Below the pieces are notes generated by a model, which ran no database searches, was not told the origin of the DNA, and saw only the letters and a list, made by a program, of their open reading frames with translations. The translations under genes and the position numbers were made by a program. Below are positions 63,326-64,000 of a stretch of 64,000 nt of DNA, piece after piece. Source of the DNA: Elusimicrobiota bacterium. GTDB taxonomy: Bacteria; Elusimicrobiota; Elusimicrobia; FEN-1173. Location of the stretch: positions 682,001-746,000 of the forward strand of contig JADJJR010000001.1 of NCBI GenBank assembly GCA_016706425.1. The letters run 5' to 3'. How positions within the stretch are numbered: the first letter of the stretch is position 1; each line of letters starts with the position of its first letter.

Positions 63326-64000
63326 AAACGTTCATCCATGTTTTGATGTCTGCGGCCTTCATCGGCCTTGTGGGTTGCGGCGGCGGAACCTCCGGCGCAT
63401 CGGAGGAGCACGCCGCCGAAGCGGGAGAAAGCGGCTCGCACAACGCGGGAACCATCGAGGTGTCCGTCGAGGCGCAGAAGGAGGGCGGCATCATGACGGA
63501 AACGGTGAAACAATCCTCCGTGCCGGAAACCTTCCAGGCCATGGGCCGCGTCCTTCAGGACGCGCAAAAGCCCCACCACGTGACGGCCGGCGGACCCGGC
63601 CGGATTGAAACCCTCGCCGTTTCCCTGGGGCAGGCGGTGAACCCGGGCGACGTGCTGGCGGCCATCAAATCCCCCGCCGGGGGCCTGTCGAACGTGACCG
63701 CCCCTCACAAGGGCATCGTGACGGCGTTGCACGTCGGCGAAGGGGACTCTGTCGACGAAATGACGTTCCTTTTCACGTTGACCGACGTGGACCCGCTTTG
63801 GGGAGTGTTGGACATTCCCGAGCGAAGCCTTGGACAGGTGCGGCCGGGGCAAAAGGTTGAAATACGGACCACGGCCTATCCGCGTGAAGTGTTCAAAGGG
63901 AAGGTCGCCTTTATTTCCCCCGAAATCGATACGGTCAGCCGCACGGTCAAAACGCGGGTGGCGATCGAGAACCCCGCCGGGCTCATGAAGTTCGGCATGT
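63322..64000 (+). CDS. RND efflux periplasmic adaptor (CzcB-like), 3' partial
   Basis: The frame starts at the ATG overlapping the TolC-family stop and runs off the window, with ~226 residues visible. A lipoprotein signal (AFIGLVGCGGG) is followed by a His/Glu/Ser linker, then a membrane-fusion fold: GRIETLAVSLGQAVNPGDVL (barrel-sandwich), GIVTALHVGEGDSVDEMTFL, and the beta-barrel start PLWGVLDIPERSLGQVRPGQ. It links the RND pump to the channel. The pump gene would lie just past the window. Confidence 0.92.
   Translation, partial: MKTFIHVLMSAAFIGLVGCGGGTSGASEEHAAEAGESGSHNAGTIEVSVEAQKEGGIMTETVKQSSVPETFQAMGRVLQDAQKPHHVTAGGPGRIETLAVSLGQAVNPGDVLAAIKSPAGGLSNVTAPHKGIVTALHVGEGDSVDEMTFLFTLTDVDPLWGVLDIPERSLGQVRPGQKVEIRTTAYPREVFKGKVAFISPEIDTVSRTVKTRVAIENPAGLMKFGM

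Noticed and set aside
53700..64000. Search for a second att copy of the tRNA-Ser 3' end to close the island
   Set aside because: I found no further copy of the TCCCTCCGCCA end in the window, so the right boundary of the island stays open.

Overview
The window is a high-GC chromosome segment of a diderm bacterium. PorV/PorQ-type outer-membrane proteins, a FlgD-like C-terminal Ig domain, a TolC/adaptor efflux pair, an LpxH-like hydrolase, a heptose epimerase and very large envelope proteins point to an uncultured lineage close to Elusimicrobiota or Omnitrophota. That placement is inferred from gene content and cannot be proven here.

Region 1 (1-11.8 kb) holds the end of a secreted FlgD-Ig protein, a PorV-like protein, carB, a TehB-like methyltransferase without an obvious start, a triplicated Pls/PosA-type hexapeptide transferase, a second PorV-like protein with its lipoprotein partner, and a conserved Cys-rich protein of unknown function. 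Region 2 (11.9-26.4 kb) holds two related giant envelope proteins. The first (2553 aa) has a ChaN/Tiki-like domain, a LysM-like domain and an internal duplication. The second (1516 aa) joins a ChaN/Tiki-like domain to what reads as a PEP-utilising TIM barrel (PTS Enzyme I type). Fragments of ppx and of the giant gene between them show a past tandem duplication of the giant-ppx unit. Region 3 (24.9-40.3 kb) is a phosphate locus: ppx, sixA, ppk1, phoU, pstB-A-C-S, a porin, phoR and phoB. Arrays of 11-bp-spaced CGTCAC-type half-sites (Pho boxes) lie before pstS, the porin and a two-gene operon of small unknown proteins. Region 4 (40.3-49.6 kb) is housekeeping: recR, dnaX, dCMP deaminase, msrB, ppnP, the TIGR03545/TIGR03546 pair, an HldD-like epimerase, small lipoproteins, tRNA-Leu(CAG), smpB and tRNA-Ser(CGA).

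Region 5 (49.5-61.6 kb) is a mobile island at the 3' end of tRNA-Ser. A large serine recombinase and an XRE regulator sit inside a perfect 358-bp inverted repeat that also encodes the recombinase tail. A GC-rich, hairpin-dense stretch of about 1.2 kb without a convincing gene follows. Next comes an AT-richer defence block: an XRE regulator, hamA and hamB (a Hachiman anti-phage system) and a CHAT (caspase-like) protease gene framed by short direct repeats. A DUF6573-like gene and a structured non-coding stretch close the island. Region 6 (61.6-64 kb) begins a metal-type RND efflux operon: a small Cys/His-rich exported peptide, a TolC-family protein and a periplasmic adaptor cut by the window end.

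The best candidates for something undescribed are the Hachiman-CHAT arrangement, the recombinase inside its own inverted repeat, and the ChaN-EI giant fusion.
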